A stretch of DNA of 64,000 bases from Hymenobacter sp. GOD-10R (GTDB lineage: Bacteria; Bacteroidota; Bacteroidia; Cytophagales; Hymenobacteraceae), in the NCBI RefSeq assembly GCF_035609205.1, contig NZ_CP141184.1, positions 1,612,001 through 1,676,000 on the forward strand, written 5' to 3'. Positions 1 through 10,400 of this stretch are shown here, piece by piece. Each line of letters begins with the position of its first letter. Position 1 is the stretch's first letter. A program made the position numbers and the translations under genes. The notes below the pieces were generated by a model. It made no database searches. It saw nothing but the letters and a program-made list of their open reading frames with translations, and was not told the origin of the DNA.

Positions 1-212
1 TTCAGTTTTTTGACTGAATGAATCGGCAGGGCGAGCAGCCGGAGAAGAAGACATAAATCGAAAATAAATAACGACGCAAAAAAGTAGACGATAACTTCCC
101 TAAGTTGCGCAAAAGCTGTGCAACATTCGCACAAGCGCAAAACCACCTTGCTGAGCCCGCGTATATCGTGTGCTACTTCTCACCTCATACCCGTCAGACA
201 GACGCTAGGATT

Positions 213-524
213 ATGGCAGAAAACAAGGAAATTCCCACCGATGCTCAAGCTATTGAGCAAGAGGGGACAGCACAGCCCGATCAGCGGCAGCCGGAAGGAC
301 GCCAGTTCCCCGACAACCACTCCGACGCGCTCCGAGGCCTCAACGCCGACGACAGCTCCGGCAGCGGTGGCACCGAAGGCGGGCATGAAATCAAAGGGAA
401 AAATGTAAGCACCAGCACCCACTACGATAAGCCCGGCAATGCCGACGAAGGTGACGTAGGCGGGAGCACTGCCTCCAGCGGAACGGGAGTTTCGGGAGGC
501 GAAACCGGCAAAGTGTCGTTGTAA
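213..524 (+). CDS. small disordered hypothetical protein
   Basis: An open frame of 103 codons begins with ATG at 213. The frame stays open upstream to 105, but the extra residues look like translated untranslated sequence, so the internal ATG is preferred. The product is hydrophilic and rich in Gly, Ser, Asp, Glu, Gln and Thr. It has no membrane segment, no signal peptide and no cysteine in the chosen form, so it is probably intrinsically disordered. No family was recognised. It lies just before another small acidic gene and ends 14 bases before a possible hairpin. Low-complexity composition also lets other frames stay open here, so coding status is plausible rather than certain. Confidence 0.5.
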   Translation: MAENKEIPTDAQAIEQEGTAQPDQRQPEGRQFPDNHSDALRGLNADDSSGSGGTEGGHEIKGKNVSTSTHYDKPGNADEGDVGGSTASSGTGVSGGETGKVSL

Positions 525-537
525 GTAGTACCTTTCT

Positions 538-570
538 GCCGCCGGCAGCAACGTGCGGCGGTTTCTTTCT
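538..570 (+). terminator. possible weak terminator after the disordered-protein gene
   Basis: The 6-bp arms CCGCCG (539-544) and CGGCGG (556-561) face each other and are followed by a T-rich stretch (TTTCTTTCTT). The stem is short but GC-rich. It separates the two small acidic genes and could end the first transcript. Confidence 0.35.
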
Positions 571-595
571 TATCCACTTTTCTTCTGTTTCACTT

Positions 596-862
596 ATGGC
601 TATTAAAACCCTGAACAGCCCAGCAAGCGGTAGCCAAACGGCTTTCGCGGACGACGATGTTTACACCCTAACGGCTCGCGCTGCCCAAGGCGGTCCAGAT
701 GACGACGATGACCTCGACGATGACGAGGACTTCGACGACGATGACGATCTGGATGTTGACGACGACCTAGAGGATGACGATCTGGACGCCGACGACGACC
801 TCGATGATGATTTCGATGATGATCTGGAGGAGGACGACGACGATGACGACGACCTAGCCTAG
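596..862 (+). CDS. extremely acidic Asp-rich small protein
   Basis: 88-residue product. The first 33 residues are ordinary (starting MAIKTLNSPASG and ending in AAQGG). The remainder is almost entirely Asp with some Leu, Glu, Phe and Val, in a loose DDDDL/DDDLD pattern. There is no signal peptide or membrane segment. Such tails may bind divalent cations or basic proteins, but no function can be assigned from sequence. The Asp codons mix GAC and GAT, so this is a maintained protein repeat rather than a simple DNA microsatellite. It stands alone between the preceding small gene and the beta-lactamase-like hydrolase. Confidence 0.7.
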   Translation: MAIKTLNSPASGSQTAFADDDVYTLTARAAQGGPDDDDDLDDDEDFDDDDDLDVDDDLEDDDLDADDDLDDDFDDDLEEDDDDDDDLA

Positions 863-976
863 GCTATACACTAAGTCAGCATGTTGCATTTGGCGACCTA
901 AAAGGACCGCCACCACCCGTTGAAAAACGGTAGTGCTGTAGCTCAGAAGTTTGGGATAGACTATCTTCCCAGCCCT

Positions 977-2293
977 ATGAATACTTCGCTTTCCGGATAC
1001 CGCTGGTGGTGGCGGTCTTTTTTTGTTGCGGCGTACCTGCTTAGCAGCCAGCTAGGTATGGCGCAGCTTGGCAACCCGCTCCGCCGCGTGCTGCGCGCCG
1101 ATACGGCTACGTTTGGACGCATCTTGCGCCAGCCCGACCGCTATCGGGTACAGATTCTCTACACCCGTATCAACCGCGACGGGCAGAATCGGCCGCACTT
1201 TCGTACTTATGGCTACCGCGTGCGGCCGCATGAGTATTTCTATCCGGCCAGCACGGTGAAGTTGCCTGCGGCGGTACTGGCGCTTCAGAAACTGCATCGG
1301 CTGCAAGCTCAGGTGCCTGGGCTCACGCCCGAGTCGCCGGTGCGGATCGATTCGTCCTTTGCGGGACAAACCATGGTGCGGCGCGACACTAGCGCAGCTG
1401 ATGGACGACCTAGCCTGGCACAGTACATTCGCAAGGTGCTGCTCGTGAGTGACAACGATGCCTTTAATCGGCTGTACGAGTTTCTAGGGCAAGGTCCGCT
1501 GAATGAGGAACTGCACCGCAGGGGCTACGAGTCGGCGCGCATCATTCACCGGCTCTCCGTGGGCGACCAGGAGCCCGGCTCCCGCCACACCAACCCCATG
1601 ACGTTTTACGCCGATACGGCTTTGCAGCGTCCTTTGTACCTGCAACCCGCGGCATTCAACGAGCAGCCTTTCCCAGCCGTGCGGCGCGACAACTTGCTTG
1701 TTGGAAAAGCCTACATGCAGGGTGACAAGCGTGTGGATGGTTCTGAGAATACCGTCCAGGTGAACAAACCGATGGACTTTACCACAAAGAATTTTATTTC
1801 CTTAGCCGACCTGCAAGGTGTCCTGCGCGCCGTGCTCTTTCCCGAAGCAGTACCAGTAAAGCAGCGCTTTGAGTTGGCCGAGGAAGATTATGCTTTTTTG
1901 CGTCGCTACCTGAGCATGCTGCCCCGCGAAAGTGCGCACCCACGCTACAACACGAAAGAATTTCCCGACAACTACGTGAAGTTTTTGCTGGCAGGTGGTG
2001 CGGCGGGTCCGCTGCCGGCGGGAGTGCGCATTTTTAATAAGATCGGGCAGGCCTACGGCTTTCTGATCGACAACGCCTACATCGTGGATCTAGACCGCAA
2101 CGTGGAGTTCATGCTCTCCGCGGTGATTTATGCTAACTCCGACGAGGTGCTGAACGACGACCACTACGATTATGACACGGTCGCTTTTCCTTTCCTGCGC
2201 GACCTAGGTAAGGCCGTGTACCAGTATGAGCTACAACGGCCCCGCCGCCACAAGCCTGACCTTAGCCGGTTTCGGCTGCGCTATGCAGAGTAA
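977..2293 (+). CDS. class A beta-lactamase-like serine hydrolase, exported
   Basis: 438 residues from ATG 977. This start is chosen over 920 because it gives a signal peptide: a WWWR-containing N-region, then a hydrophobic stretch ending near MAQ at residue 30. The class A serine-hydrolase layout is visible: SxxK as S92-T-V-K95 and the SDN triad at residues 158-160. A late K-I-G tripeptide stands where the KTG motif is expected, so the third motif is non-canonical. The protein is longer than typical class A enzymes (about 290 residues). It fits the broad Beta-lactamase2 group, and a penicillin-binding or other hydrolase role is as likely as resistance. The TAA stop is followed by 50 more open codons in the same frame. 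Confidence 0.75.
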   Translation: MNTSLSGYRWWWRSFFVAAYLLSSQLGMAQLGNPLRRVLRADTATFGRILRQPDRYRVQILYTRINRDGQNRPHFRTYGYRVRPHEYFYPASTVKLPAAVLALQKLHRLQAQVPGLTPESPVRIDSSFAGQTMVRRDTSAADGRPSLAQYIRKVLLVSDNDAFNRLYEFLGQGPLNEELHRRGYESARIIHRLSVGDQEPGSRHTNPMTFYADTALQRPLYLQPAAFNEQPFPAVRRDNLLVGKAYMQGDKRVDGSENTVQVNKPMDFTTKNFISLADLQGVLRAVLFPEAVPVKQRFELAEEDYAFLRRYLSMLPRESAHPRYNTKEFPDNYVKFLLAGGAAGPLPAGVRIFNKIGQAYGFLIDNAYIVDLDRNVEFMLSAVIYANSDEVLNDDHYDYDTVAFPFLRDLGKAVYQYELQRPRRHKPDLSRFRLRYAE

Positions 2294-2474
2294 GGTGCCG
2301 AGTGGCGGTACTTGAACCACTACTGTCTGGTGGAGTGCGATTCGCTGGACCTAGCGATTGAGCAGTTGAACGAGGAGGCATCTTTGCCGGTACAAACGGG
2401 ATTTGCCGGCAAACTTTTGCTCCGCAAGCGAGGCGCTTGTGCGTAATTTGCATCACGTTTCTCTTTACGCGCTG

Positions 2475-4244
2475 ATGCTCCGATCTTTTCCCGCCGTTTG
2501 CTCTGCTTTATTTTGTGTTGCTTTTAGCCTGTTGCTAGGGCTACCATTTTCTATAAAGGCCCAGCAGGTGCCGCCCAAGCGCGAACTACGCGGCGTTTGG
2601 ATTGCAACGGTTGAAAATATTGATTGGCCGAGCGCCCGCGGATTACCAGCCGAGCAGCAGCGCCGCGAGTACCGCCGCCTGCTCGACGCCCAGCAGCACA
2701 ATGGCATCAACGCGGTGTTTGTGCAGGTCCGTCCGTCGTCGGACGCATTTTACCAAAGCGAACTGGAGCCGTGGAGCAAGTGGCTGACGGGCCAGCAGGG
2801 CAAGGCACCTAGCCCATACTACGATCCACTGCTCTTTCTAATCGAAGAAGCGCACCTCCGCGGCATGGAGTTTCATGCCTGGTTCAATCCGTACCGAGCT
2901 TCTACCGATACGGCTACGCGCAAGCTAGCCCCCAACCATCCGTTTCGGAAGCACCCCGAGTGGTTTTTGCGCTACTCGGGCAAGCTGCTCTACAACCCTG
3001 GCTTGCCCGCGGTGCGTGAGTACATCACCCAGGTAATTCTGGACGTGGTGCGGCGCTATGACATCGACGGGGTGCACTTCGACGACTACTTCTATCCCTA
3101 TCCGGAAGCCGGCCAAGTGATTCACGACGAGCTAGCTTTTGCAGAGTACAACCCTGATGGACTGAAGCTGTCCGACTGGCGACGCCAAAACGTGAATATC
3201 CTCGTCCGGGACCTGCACGCGGCCATTCAGCAGAACAAGCGCTGGGTGAAGTTTGGTATCTCACCGTTTGGCGTGTGGATGAACCAGAACGAGCACCCCG
3301 AAGGCTCCGCGACCAAGGCCTTTCAGGGCTACACGGGCCTGTACGCCGACGCCCGCGAGTGGATGCGCCAAGGCTGGGTCGATTACATTCTGCCCCAGCT
3401 ATACTGGAGTACCAACTTCCGGGCGGCCGCTTACCCCGTGCTGGTCGACTGGTGGGCGCGCAACCACTTTGGGCGGCACCTCTACATCGGGCACGGGGCT
3501 TACCGCATGCAGGAGAGCACGAGGTCGGATACGACGTGGCGCAACCCGCGCGAGCTACCTAGGCAGGTGCGCCTAAACCGAAAGTATCCGGAAGATGTGA
3601 ACGGAAGCGTGTTTTTCAGTGCCCGCTCGCTTATGGCGAATGCCAAGAGCACCACCGACTCCTTGCGCTGGCATGAATTCCGTTACCCGGCCCTTGTGCC
3701 CACGATGCCGTGGCTGGATGCCGTGCCACCGCGCCCAGCGCAGAACTTGGTGCTTACGCGCACCGGCCCCACAGCCATGCTCACGTGGCAGCCGGGACCT
3801 GCTGCGTCCGATGGTGATATCGCCCGGTATTATGTGGTGTACCGTTTTGCTCAAGGGGAAACTGCAACACCGGACGATCCGCGCTATATCATCGGCCTGG
3901 TGCCGCAGCTGCCAACCCACGCGCCGGTGCTAGTCGATACCTCGGCGCGGGCAAATACTGCGTACGCGTACTACGTGACGGCCGTCGATCGGCTGCACAA
4001 CGAAAGCGCCCCAGTACGCGTGCTAACGACGGGTCGTTCGGCCGAAATTATTGTAGCTCAAGCTCCTAGTGCTGGTGCAGCACCTGCATCAGAAGTACCA
4101 GCTCCCGTGACGCGCCAAACACCTACACCGCGTGCTGGTACGTTGGTGCGCCCATCCACGACACCTAGTACCATCAAGACCAAAGTCAAAACGAAGCACC
4201 GCAAGCGAGGCAACTTCTTCCAACGTCTGTTTGGAGGTCGTTAG
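2475..4244 (+). CDS. GHL10-type (YngK-like) glycoside hydrolase with Fn3 domain
   Basis: 589 residues from ATG 2475. The frame extends 5' to 2403, but only the internal start opens directly into a signal peptide (hydrophobic to about residue 28, ending KAQ). Residues about 37-370 match the GHL10/DUF187 family: RGVWIATVENIDWP near residue 39, then HAWFNPYRA, DGVHFDDYFYPYP and the late DYILPQLYW. These belong to a TIM-barrel family of putative glycan hydrolases. Residues about 420-520 look like a fibronectin type III module (ARYYVVYRFA, then AYAYYVTAVD). The tail is Pro/Thr-rich and then strongly basic. It probably acts on a polysaccharide outside the cytoplasm; the substrate is unknown. Confidence 0.85.
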   Translation: MLRSFPAVCSALFCVAFSLLLGLPFSIKAQQVPPKRELRGVWIATVENIDWPSARGLPAEQQRREYRRLLDAQQHNGINAVFVQVRPSSDAFYQSELEPWSKWLTGQQGKAPSPYYDPLLFLIEEAHLRGMEFHAWFNPYRASTDTATRKLAPNHPFRKHPEWFLRYSGKLLYNPGLPAVREYITQVILDVVRRYDIDGVHFDDYFYPYPEAGQVIHDELAFAEYNPDGLKLSDWRRQNVNILVRDLHAAIQQNKRWVKFGISPFGVWMNQNEHPEGSATKAFQGYTGLYADAREWMRQGWVDYILPQLYWSTNFRAAAYPVLVDWWARNHFGRHLYIGHGAYRMQESTRSDTTWRNPRELPRQVRLNRKYPEDVNGSVFFSARSLMANAKSTTDSLRWHEFRYPALVPTMPWLDAVPPRPAQNLVLTRTGPTAMLTWQPGPAASDGDIARYYVVYRFAQGETATPDDPRYIIGLVPQLPTHAPVLVDTSARANTAYAYYVTAVDRLHNESAPVRVLTTGRSAEIIVAQAPSAGAAPASEVPAPVTRQTPTPRAGTLVRPSTTPSTIKTKVKTKHRKRGNFFQRLFGGR

Positions 4245-4286
4245 AACAGTAAGTTTATTCCCCAATTAGCCATCGTTTAAAAGAAC

Positions 4287-4374
4287 GTCATGCTGAGCTT
4301 GTCGAAGCATCTCTACCGCCAAAGTAACTCTGATTACCATTGCAATAGAGATGCTTCGACAAGCTCAGCATGAC
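4287..4374. repeat. R1 inverted-repeat element, copy 1
   Basis: Arms of about 28 bp (4287-4314 and 4347-4374) are perfect reverse complements, beginning GTCATGCTGAGCTTG and spaced by about 32 bases. The same arm recurs at 19445, 32849, 36622 and 41631. The element is non-coding and lies between the convergent glycosidase and lipoprotein genes. Confidence 0.9.
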
Positions 4375-4423
4375 AGCCGAATTTTAAAGTAAGAACATAG
4401 CTAGTAGCCTAGCTATCATGCAT

Positions 4424-4459
4424 AAAAAAGCCCCTGGTTGAATAACCAGGGGCTTTTTT
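4424..4459. terminator. bidirectional intrinsic terminator
   Basis: A near-perfect hairpin with arm AAAAAAGCCCCTGGTT, a GAAT loop, and T-runs on both strands. It lies between the plus-strand glycosidase and the minus-strand lipoprotein gene, so it can end both transcripts. Confidence 0.9.
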
Positions 4460-4480
4460 ACTTAATGGAGTAGCCTGTCG

Positions 4481-5761
4481 CTACAACGAGCGATACTCAA
4501 ACTTCACGCGTGCAATCGAGCTATTCGTACCCAGCCGGACGCCCGTAATGCGGAGCAGCATCACTTCAGCCGTACCCCGCACCTTCACGGCGTACACGTT
4601 GCCAACCACGGCGCTACCTAGGTCCGCCACGAGCGTGTTCTGAAACACAAAGTTGCCGACCGTATTAGCCGATGACTGCGCGTAGTAAGTAGCCGGTACC
4701 AGTGAAGCGGGGACTTGGAAAACCCGCGTAGTGTTGCCGGCCGCCAGGGTAACGCTGGTAGCCGTGGAGCCGGTCGCTATCAGGTCTTTGGCTGTGGCCG
4801 CATTGGCGGCAGCCTCGTTCTGACCTAGCTTTAGGTTGAAGGCTAGCGAATCGGGGGAGGAGCCGGGGCCGAAGCTAACGGACCCGCGCCGCACGGTAGG
4901 CAAAGGCGTCTGTGCAGCCACGGTGATGGCCGGCGTTACTACGCTGGCCGCGTAGGGCTGGGAGCTAGGGGCTGGCTTCGAGTAAGTGACGAACACAAAC
5001 TGAACAGACTGACCCGTAGTAGCCGCCGCCGGAACGCGCAGGTCGATGGTGCGGGTATTGGCGGCGCCCGTTGTAGGGTTACGTACTGAGCCGATGCGCA
5101 CCGGCGTCTGCGTCCCGATCTGGTAGAAGTACGATAAGCTATCCACGGCCTTAAACAGCGTCGACGTGCTAGGCGTGGTCGGGACGGTGGCAATACCGCC
5201 CTCGTTAATCACCAGCGAATACCCGATCAGGTCGTTGGCGCTTTGGGCAGTGGCGGCCAGACCGTTGCGGTACGTGACCGGCGCCGTGGCTGCTAGCTTA
5301 AGAGTGGGGGCAGCAGCCACGTTATAAGTGAAGCGCCGCATCCGCGAACCGCCGTTGGTGAAGTTCGTCGTTACGTCGACCCGCACGGCGGTTTTGTTCG
5401 CTAGGTTCGCCGGCACCACGTACTCTATTGGCTGTATTAGCAACTTGGAGGTGGGATCTACAAACGGATTATTCACCGGATACGTGCCTACCACCATCGA
5501 ATCTTGGTTGGCCACCACCTGGAAGATGGTGAAGTCGCGCACCTGGTCGGTTTGGTTGTAGCCCATAAAAATCGTGATGGTTTCGCTCGGCGCGTATTTG
5601 GTGATGGTCGTCACGTTGGCGCCGAGCAAAGCTAGGCCCGGCTCCGATTGCAGCTGGTAGTAGGTATCGACGGGCTCTTTTTCGCAGCTAGCTAGCCCGC
5701 AGGCGACGAGGCCAAGCAGCACGAATGAGCGCAGGGTCGTGAAAAGTTGAGAGTATGTCAT
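4481..5761 (-). CDS. surface lipoprotein of a SusCD locus
   Basis: 426 residues. The start at 5761 is preferred over 5815 because it opens directly on a lipoprotein signal (hydrophobic run ending GLASC, then EKEP) and removes the overlap with susD. The rest is Thr/Ser/Ala-rich with beta-strand-like character, and no catalytic motif was seen. It is the third gene of a susC-susD-lipoprotein operon, 35 bases after susD. By position it is probably an outer-membrane, surface-exposed glycan-binding accessory protein (DUF1735 and DUF4843 proteins occupy this place elsewhere). The family itself was not recognised, so the role is inferred from context. Confidence 0.75.
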   Translation of the reverse strand: MTYSQLFTTLRSFVLLGLVACGLASCEKEPVDTYYQLQSEPGLALLGANVTTITKYAPSETITIFMGYNQTDQVRDFTIFQVVANQDSMVVGTYPVNNPFVDPTSKLLIQPIEYVVPANLANKTAVRVDVTTNFTNGGSRMRRFTYNVAAAPTLKLAATAPVTYRNGLAATAQSANDLIGYSLVINEGGIATVPTTPSTSTLFKAVDSLSYFYQIGTQTPVRIGSVRNPTTGAANTRTIDLRVPAAATTGQSVQFVFVTYSKPAPSSQPYAASVVTPAITVAAQTPLPTVRRGSVSFGPGSSPDSLAFNLKLGQNEAAANAATAKDLIATGSTATSVTLAAGNTTRVFQVPASLVPATYYAQSSANTVGNFVFQNTLVADLGSAVVGNVYAVKVRGTAEVMLLRITGVRLGTNSSIARVKFEYRSL

Positions 5762-5796
5762 GGAGGTAAAGCAGAGAAGCGTCAGCGAAAGGACAG

Positions 5797-7347
5797 TTAT
5801 GGCTGGTCGAACCACATAGGCCGCGTAATGTAGTCGGGGTCGTTGCCGCCGATGCGCGCAATCTCGTTGGGGTTATACAGCACCTCGGTTGCGCCCGGCA
5901 ACAAGCGCCGTGGGAAACGGTCCTTGTAATCTGGCTTGCTCGCCAAGGTGGAGTTCACATTGAGCGTAGGGTACACGAAGTTCACGTAGATCGTCGGGTC
6001 GAAATCCAAGCGGCGCAGATCCGACCACGAATCGGGGTTCAGAAACATGGCAATGTACTTCTGCTCCATAATGCGGCGTAGCGTCAGGTCGGCTTCCGTT
6101 TGGGCTACGGCAGCGCTAGCCAGGTAAGCCGTAATCTGGGCTTCGCTGATGGTGGGGAACGTAACAGCCGGCGCCGAGAACGTGCCGCCGACACCGATTT
6201 TGCGCATGTGCGTCTGAATGCCAGCGCGGTATGCTGCTAATGCCCGCGTCTTATTACCAGCCCGAAAAGCAGCTTCGGCCTCGATAAACTTCAGCTCGTG
6301 GTAGGTGATGACTTCGAAGTAACCTAGGTCACGGGCGTACCAGCTAGCGTAGAAGTCGGTGATGGTAGAGCCCGGCGTCAGGTTCGTTGTGGTGCCGGCG
6401 CCGGGGTCGGCGCCGGTGCTGGTAGTGGGCGCCATAATGCCAAACCGCGGGTCGATGACGCCAGGGTACGTGGTGCCGTTCAGGTATTTGATGATGTTCG
6501 TGGAAAACGTCGCCGTACCGAAGTTCGCCCGCGTCGTGCCGAAGATATTGGTGGTGTTGGTCAGCGGCGAAACAGCTGTTTGATACTGAATCTGCGCGTC
6601 GTCGGCTGTGGAGGTAAAGGCTTTGTCGCACAGCGCGAGTACCGCGTTTGGATTATAAGCACCGCTGGCAGCCTTCTTCGTTAAGTGCTGAAGCTGGCGG
6701 GCCTTCAAGGCGTAGCAAAGCTTCACCCATTTCGCCGGGTCACCCTTATACAGAATGTCGCCGCTCTCGCTAGGTGTGGTGCTATACAGCGCTCGGAAGT
6801 TTTCGGACGACGGCCGGCTCATCTCCACAATGCCCTCGTCGAGCAGCTGGTTGATGTTGCCGTAAATCTGCTCTTGCGGATCGTACTTGGGCGTGTAGTT
6901 GGCGCCGCCCTGGTAGGCTTCGCTGTAGGGCACGTCGCCGAGCATATCCGTTACGTGGGCCAAAATCACGGCCTGCATGATCTTGCCGGCTCCCACGTAG
7001 TACGGCGAGCCTTCTTCCTGCGCCGCCTTTATCATGGGCGGAATATTACCCCCTGACTGGAAGTAGGAGTAGTTGAAGGTGTTGGTGCTGTTTGCGTTCG
7101 TGAGGTAGTACTGGTCGTTGCCGCCGCTGTTGCGGGTGCGGCTCACAAGGTACTGCGTGATGTAAGGCGTACGCAAGGCCGAGAACATCTGCGTCTGGAT
7201 GCCATTGCTGATGATGCCCGGCAACAGGAAGTTCGGGGTCGAGGAGATGGGGTTATTGGGATTGTCGTTGACGTCGAGATACTTCTCGCACGACGTGAGC
7301 GTGCCGCCCCCCAGCAGCAGCCCCAGAAATAGAAGATATTTTTGCAT
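5797..7347 (-). CDS. susD: SusD/RagB-like nutrient-binding lipoprotein (SusD-like_2 type)
   Basis: 516 residues. A lipoprotein signal ends at LTSC near residue 20, followed by EKYLDVNDNPNNP, a typical opening of SusD-like_2 proteins. Other family traits are the tetratricopeptide-type helices (EGIVEMSRPS, KWVKLCYALKARQLQHL), the E-rich HELKFIEAEAAFR segment, and the C-terminal PRRLLPGATEVLYNP. It sits on the outer face of the outer membrane and captures ligands for the partner TonB channel. It starts 75 bases after susC stops, in the same orientation. No polysaccharide-degrading enzyme lies in this operon, so the ligand could be an oligosaccharide or a peptide. Confidence 0.93.
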   Translation of the reverse strand: MQKYLLFLGLLLGGGTLTSCEKYLDVNDNPNNPISSTPNFLLPGIISNGIQTQMFSALRTPYITQYLVSRTRNSGGNDQYYLTNANSTNTFNYSYFQSGGNIPPMIKAAQEEGSPYYVGAGKIMQAVILAHVTDMLGDVPYSEAYQGGANYTPKYDPQEQIYGNINQLLDEGIVEMSRPSSENFRALYSTTPSESGDILYKGDPAKWVKLCYALKARQLQHLTKKAASGAYNPNAVLALCDKAFTSTADDAQIQYQTAVSPLTNTTNIFGTTRANFGTATFSTNIIKYLNGTTYPGVIDPRFGIMAPTTSTGADPGAGTTTNLTPGSTITDFYASWYARDLGYFEVITYHELKFIEAEAAFRAGNKTRALAAYRAGIQTHMRKIGVGGTFSAPAVTFPTISEAQITAYLASAAVAQTEADLTLRRIMEQKYIAMFLNPDSWSDLRRLDFDPTIYVNFVYPTLNVNSTLASKPDYKDRFPRRLLPGATEVLYNPNEIARIGGNDPDYITRPMWFDQP

Positions 7348-7422
7348 GTTATTGAGTGGTAAATGCTTGTGCTTAAATGGTTGAAATAAGCCATTCAGCC
7401 TTTCGCCATTTACCTGTATGGT

Positions 7423-10400
7423 TTAGAAATTGACCCGCAGGCCCATGTCCACCCCGCGGGTAGCGGGGATGTTGCCGTAGTCGAGGCCACCCGAGCCACC
7501 GCCACGCACACCAGCGCCAGCCGTGGCCGTTTCGGGGTCGGTGCCAGTGTATTTGGTCAGCAGCACGAGGTTACGACCCGTTACGCTCAGCTCTACTCCT
7601 TTAATAAAGGTGCGATTAGCTAGTAGAGAAGCGGGCAGCGCGTAGCTCAGCGTCACGTAGCGCAGGCGAGCCCACGAGCCGTCTTCGATGAAGGCGGTAC
7701 CAACCCGACCTAGGGTCGAGACGAAATAAGACTGAGTCAACTCTACAGGCCGTGTGTTTTGCACGTAGCTGGTAGTGCCGTCAGCATTCTTCTGCGCCAC
7801 TACTCCGTCGAACACGGTTTGCTTGTAGCGGTCTAATGTCCGCTTAGACGTACCCGTGGTCGTCTGGTACAAGTCGTTGCCGTTCACCACTACACCACCT
7901 TTGCGGAAGTCCATGAGCGACGTCAGCGACAAACCTTTATAGGTGAAGGTGTTGGTGAGCTGTAATGTATACTTCGGCGCCCGATTGCCGGCGTATATGA
8001 AGTTGGTATTCACCGATGGATAGCCGCTGGCACCAATCAGGATTTTACCAAACTCAGGGCTGCTCGTATCCGTCACGCGCACAAAATCGGTAGCGGCAAT
8101 ACCCGAAATAGAGCGACCGGGGAAGGCACCCCCTTCGTGCACGTCCGTAACGAACGCATCCGACTGGTACACTACCGTCAAGGGGAAAGGCAGCGACTCA
8201 ACTCGGTTAGTGTTATGATAGAAGTTGGCCAGCACGTCCCAGGTGAAGCCGCTGTGCGTCTTCATGGGCGTACCCGATAGCGCAATTTCCTGACCTTCGT
8301 TCGTTACGACACCTCCGTTGATGTACTGCAAGATGAAGCCGGTGGCCTGGCTCACGCGCGGCGCAATTAGCTGGTCGCGGGTGCGGGTGTAGTAGTAGTT
8401 GAAGTCGAGACTGAGGCGGTTTTTGAAGAACTGTAAGTTCACGCCACCCTCGTAAGAGCGGGTGCGCTCCGGCTTGAGAATGGGGTTAGAGCCGAAAAAG
8501 TCGTTGCGGAAGCCACCGCCGATGTACGTGTTCGTGGTGAGCGGCGACTGCACGCGGTACGGGCCCGTATCGCGGCCCACTTCAGCTACCGACGCCCGGA
8601 TTTTGCCGTAGTTCAGATACTGGTTTTGCTCCAGGCCTAGGATCTTGGTGAACTCATACCCGAGGCCCACCGAGCCATAGGCGAAGCCCTTGCCGAAGAT
8701 CTTGCCTTCGTTGGGGCGCGGCAGGGTGGAGGATTTGTCGTAGCGAATCTGCGCTTCCAGCAGCAGCTGATCGAATACGGCCATGTTCAGGCGCGCAAAG
8801 GAGCCAATCAGCCGGCGGATAGAATTGCGCTCCAGCGCCCCGCGGTTAACGGTATTGTTGATGCCGATAAAGTTGGGGTTCTGAAAAATCAGACCTAGGT
8901 AGTCCACGGCGTCCACGCGGTTCTGCTCGATGGTGTTGCCGAGCAGCAACGTGCCCCGCAGGTTTTGGCTGAACTGGTGGTTGAAATTCGCGAGGGTGGT
9001 GGCCGTCAGCTGGCGGGTCTGGTCAACCGTTTGGGCGATGCCGCCGTTCTGGTTGCCCACCTGCGAGGTGCCCACAGCCCGTACCGACTGTGTGCGTGCT
9101 GTGTAAAAGTCAGTGCCAATGTTGTGGCTTAGCGTTACCCATTTGAAAGGCGTGAAGCTCAGCTGGGCATTGCCGATAAAGCGGTTGGTGCGGTCGGTTT
9201 GCGGGTTTTTCTGCACCGACCAGTAGGGGTTGTCTGCGTCGTTGTCGGTGCCGTTGCCGAGCGCCAGCAGGCGGCGACGCGAGCCATCGGGGTTTAGGTA
9301 GTTGCGGGCGTCATCGTTGCGGGGCCAGTTGAGCAAGCTCAGCAGAAAGCCACCCGACGAGCCAAATAGGCCGGGGCCTTGCAGCGGCCGCTCAGCGCCC
9401 GAATTGAGGTATTGCGCGGAGCCCGTTACGCTGAACTTAGGCGAAATCTGGGCCGTGCCCGATACCCGCACGGTGGTCTTGTCATACTTGCTCTGCGGCG
9501 TTACGCCGGTTTGCTTCAGGTTGGAAGCCGACAGCGCGAACGTGGCCTTCTCCGAGCCGCCCGACATGTTCAGGAAATTCTGGTACGAGTAGCCTTTCTG
9601 AAAAAAGTCCTCTAGGTTGTTGTACACGGTTTGGCCGGGTGCAAAGCGCGGACCCCACGAATTGCGCGTGGTGCCGTCGAAAACGCCTCCGGAGCCCTGC
9701 TGATACTGATCCTGCAACTTGGGAAACCGGTTTACTTCATCCACCGAAAACTGCGTACGGTAGTTTAGGGTAGTCGTGCCCGCCTTGCCTTTCTTAGTGG
9801 TAATCACCACGGCGCCGTTGGCGGCATTCAGGCCGTAAATAGCCGCAGCAGCGGGGCCTTTCAATACTGTGATGCTGGCAATGTCTTCGGGGTTTATATC
9901 ACCGGCGCGGTTGGCCGAGCCCACCGACCGGCCTAGGAGGCCATTGAAGGCCGAGCCGCCGCCGGGCGCGGTGCTTTCCTGAAACGAGGAGTTGTCCATG
10001 ATCATCCCGTCAATCACGAACAGCGGCTGGTTGTTGCCGTCGAGCGAAGTGCCGCCCCGGATAACGATAGAGGCTCCTTCGCCGGCGCCACCGCCTGAGC
10101 TAGTGATGTTTACGCCTGCCACTTTGCCCTGGAGCGCGTTCACCACGTTGGGCTGCCGCGAGTCAATGATGTCCTTGGATTGCACGGTCTGGACGCTTGA
10201 CACTAGGTCTCGTTTGTCCTGGGCCACGCCATAACCGGTTACCACTACCTCGTCCAGGCTCTTGGTGTCGGTGTTCAGGCTCACGTCGATGGTGTTGCTA
10301 TCAGCCTTACGCTCTACAGCCGTGTACCCGATGAAGCTGATAACCAGAGTGCTGCCGGCCGGAACATTGGGAAGGGTGTAGCGTCCTTCGCCGTTGGTCT

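Noticed and set aside
180..551. 123-codon minus-strand frame opposite the first small gene.
   Set aside because: Overlaps the better-supported plus-strand frame; Gly/Val/Ala-rich composition is that of a complement shadow.
920..2293. The penicillin-interacting hydrolase as a resistance beta-lactamase.
   Set aside because: SxxK and SDN are present, but the third motif is KIG and the protein is far longer than resistance enzymes; resistance cannot be claimed.
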